A model generated the notes under the pieces. That model made no database searches. It saw only the letters and a program-made list of their open reading frames with translations, and was not told the DNA's origin. Shown piece after piece: positions 61,602-64,000 of a stretch of DNA of 64,000 nt. Position 1 is the stretch's first letter, and the number at the start of each line of letters is the position of its first letter. Origin of the DNA: Zygnema cylindricum (taxonomy: Eukaryota; Streptophyta; Zygnematophyceae; Zygnematales; Zygnemataceae); the NCBI GenBank assembly GCA_037447655.1, contig JBBHKE010000879.1, positions 355,429 through 419,428 of the forward strand, given 5' to 3'. Position numbers and translations under genes: made by a program.

Positions 61602-64000
61602 ATGGCATGTCATAAACGAAGAGCGTCTCGCTCTCCTTCCCCATCCTCTCCAACGCATCCGCGTGTACGGACCATCTCCTCCGGGTTGTCCCACCCTCCG
61701 GAACCGCCTCCTCCACCACATACCGCCACACCCTCACCCCAACCCTTTAACCCAAAGGACCCCCTTGTTCCCGTGCCCTCGCCCGAATCTCGAGATCACC
61801 ATACCATACCTCTCCCTGCACCGCGATATTGCCCTCCTCTTCGACGAGAGCAACCTCAAGACTTGTCTTTGACCCTCATTTCCGAGCGTTCTCTTCCTCC
61901 ACCCCCATCGGAGAGCCCTTCTACCCCTCGTCCAACCAGCCCACCTTTAGGTTTCTCCCATGTACCAATTTTGTCGCCCCATCCCCCTCCCACAAACATC
62001 ATACCTCCCTTTCAAGTCCATATTTTTACGACCCCACAGTCAACCCATTCTTCTCATCATTCCCCTTCGCCTGTCCACCCTTCCTTTAGCAACCCCACAT
62101 CTCGGGTTCCTTGTCCAGGATGTGGGAAGCCTTACGCCCAAGGTGCGGGTTTAGCGCGACATGTAAAAGCGTGTCCCAAGATCGTTCCAACCCCTTCCAC
62201 TGCCCAAGACGGCAACAATGCTCCCCCCTCCAACGCCACCCCTCTCACCACGATTGGGAATTTGTTCGCAATCTTAACATTATGGGATGTTACCATTTGG
62301 GTTAACCCAGACCACGACTCTATTCGCGGATTCCTCCTCATCTTCGAGAGATCGTTCAAGCTGCGCTTCGGTTCCCGGTTGGGCTTTTGGCTGATGATAT
62401 CAATAATCTTGCTGCATGGCATCTTTTCCTTTTGTTTCCCCTTTGGGTTTTGATTCTACCTCCCCGTGGAGGTGCTAGCGGGGCACGAGAGACACGGTCA
62501 CGCTGCCAGCGTTTTCTTCGTGGAGATTGGGAATCTCTTCAACAAGAACACACAGACCGCGTAATTGGCCTTTTTGTGATGCCTCCTCGCCGCCAAGCTC
62601 CACTTCAAACTTCTACGGCTCGCATGAGGCGAGCCGTGCACCTTGGTCGATGTGGTGAGCTCTCTCGTGCTGCCCGTGCACTACGACCTTTCACACCGTC
62701 TCCCATAACAACGTCGACAGTTGAAGCCCTGCGAGACCTTCATCTAGTGGCATCGGGTGACGTTCTATCATTTGTTGATTCATATGAACCTTTAGAACCC
62801 TTTGACCTCGACGAAGATGCCTTTACTAGAGCTCTAGTTCGGTCCCCTCATCTCTCAGCTGGGGGACCATCGGGGATGGTTTATGAGCTTTTCCGAGATC
62901 TATTCCCTCCGGAAAATCCATCACAAGGTTTTGATTTGTTGTTCAGAGTGGCTTCTCAATTAGCACGGGGTCTTGTGCCAGCAACTATAGTCCCACTTCT
63001 CGCAGCGGCACGTCTTGCCGCTGTCTCAAAGCGTGCTGGTGGTGTTCGACCGATTGCTGTAGGGGAAGTCTTATATCGTCTCGTGGCAAGATCAATGTGT
63101 TTACAGCTTCAAGGTGCTTTCCAAGATCATTTTTCTCCACATCAATTTGGTGTCGCAACACGAGGGGGTTGTGAGGCAGTAGTCCACGGTTTATGAGCGA
63201 TTTTTGACTTGCATCCGGATTGGGTCGTTCTCCAAGTCGACATTGCCAACGCCTTTAACACGGTTGATCGCAACGCCATTTTCCGTGAGCTTCGACACGC
63301 GCCGTCTCCTATCAACCAAATTTTCCCTTTTGTCCGTGCCTTTTACTCCAAACCCAGCCCTTTACTTTATCCCATTGGAGGCCCATTGGGAGACGTCACA
63401 ACTTTGGAATCAGTAACGGGTACTCGTCAAGGTGACCCTCTAGGAGCCCCTTTGTTTGCTCTCGCTCACCTGCAGGCTCTCAGGGCATCGGCTGCGGCTT
63501 TTCCAAATTGTTTGTTCCCTTCAGTTGTTGACGACACTCACATAGTCGGCCCGCCGGACAAAGTTGTTCCTGCCTTTCACCATTTTGTAGAGCAACTTTC
63601 TAAAATTCACCTTTCTGTCAAATTCACTAAATGTGTCGCATGGAGCCTGGCTGGTCTTCCACCCGAATTCTCTTTGCCTCTAGGATTTTGTATTTCAACT
63701 CCTCAAGAAGGTATAAGGGCTTTGGGTTCTCCTATTGGAACCCCTGATTTTGTTAACCAATTTGTTAAAGACGCTTTGTTAGATGACCTTTCTCATTGTG
63801 AGGACCTTCCCAAACTTCCCAATTCAAAAGTCGCGTTTGCTATCTTAACTCGTTGTTTTGCCCAACGCCCTTTGTACCTGGCCTGCACTTTACCCCCAAA
63901 CTCTTATTTCCTTTCTTCCCTTTCTGAATTTGATGATCGACTCTTTGGCATTCTACATCAACTGGTCGGCCACGGTAACTTTGATCGGCCGGATGGCCTC
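61602..64000 (+). pseudogene. LINE (R2/NeSL-like) 5' and reverse transcriptase region, copy 2, runs off the window
   Basis: From ATG 61602 a Pro/Ser-rich N-terminus leads to a zinc finger, CPGCGKPYAQGAGLARHVKAC (62112-62174). The frame then shifts near 62230-62260 and meets TAA at about 62305. It resumes REIVQAALRFPVGLLADDIN, ETRSRCQRFLRGDWE, and reverse transcriptase blocks SAGGPSGMVYELFRDLF and GVRPIAVGEVLYRLVARSM, reaching TGA at 63194-63196. The same frame then stays open to the window end. It contains motif A LQVDIANAFNTVD (about 63230), RQGDPLGAPLFALAHLQAL, the catalytic VVDDTHIVGP (about 63525) and LGSPIGTPDFVNQF. An N-terminal zinc finger before the RT is typical of site-specific R2/NeSL-type LINEs (family knowledge). 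One frameshift and two stops mark it as inactive. Confidence 0.85.

Overview
This window is nuclear DNA from a green plant of the streptophyte lineage. It carries intron-rich genes for plant versions of APC5, CDKA (with the PSTAIRE helix), a MFMR/G-box-factor bZIP, a BRS1-type serine carboxypeptidase and a TsaE-like ATPase with an organelle-type N-terminal extension. Intergenic DNA is AT-rich and full of CT microsatellites, homopolymer runs, MITEs, hAT transposons and a R2/NeSL-type LINE with a zinc finger. The coding sequences are clearly plant but fairly diverged from flowering plants. A bryophyte-grade or charophyte (for example zygnematophyte) source would fit, but the sequence alone does not settle this.

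Layout. 1-2.8 kb: the 3' end of APC5 (+), with a decayed duplicate of one exon. 5.06-8.59 kb: a complete four-exon TsaE gene (-), whose first intron holds a truncated protein-kinase fragment on the opposite strand. 9.1-16.5 kb: two hAT elements of one family, one intact in layout and one split, with its 5' part inverted relative to its 3' part. 16.67-17.44 kb: a PIF/Harbinger-like MITE. 19.2-23.4 kb: serine carboxypeptidase (-), with the terminal exon recovered downstream of a tandem repeat. 23.5-28.4 kb: MITEs and decayed repeats. 28.4-32.9 kb: complete eight-exon CDKA (-). 35.2-41.6 kb: complete ten-exon G-box-binding bZIP factor (-). 43.8-50.6 kb: a dense bed of MITEs, a small hAT-like element and foldback elements. 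51.7-55.2 kb: an inorganic-pyrophosphatase-like gene (+) that has lost several catalytic residues and gained a long C-terminal tail. 56.5-57.7 kb: a small secreted cysteine-rich peptide gene (-) with a one-base frame break. 58.7-64 kb: the 3' end of one LINE followed head-to-tail by the 5' end of another that runs off the window.

The host genes do not form a pathway. CDKA and APC5 both act in cell-cycle control but lie about 26 kb apart. Splice junctions were assigned by eye from GT/AG sites, phase continuity and conserved protein sequence. For CDKA, bZIP, TsaE and the APC5 tail every junction is in phase and the reading frame closes. The most notable items are the pyrophosphatase-like pseudoenzyme, the cysteine-rich peptide, the rearranged hAT pair and the kinase fragment nested in TsaE.
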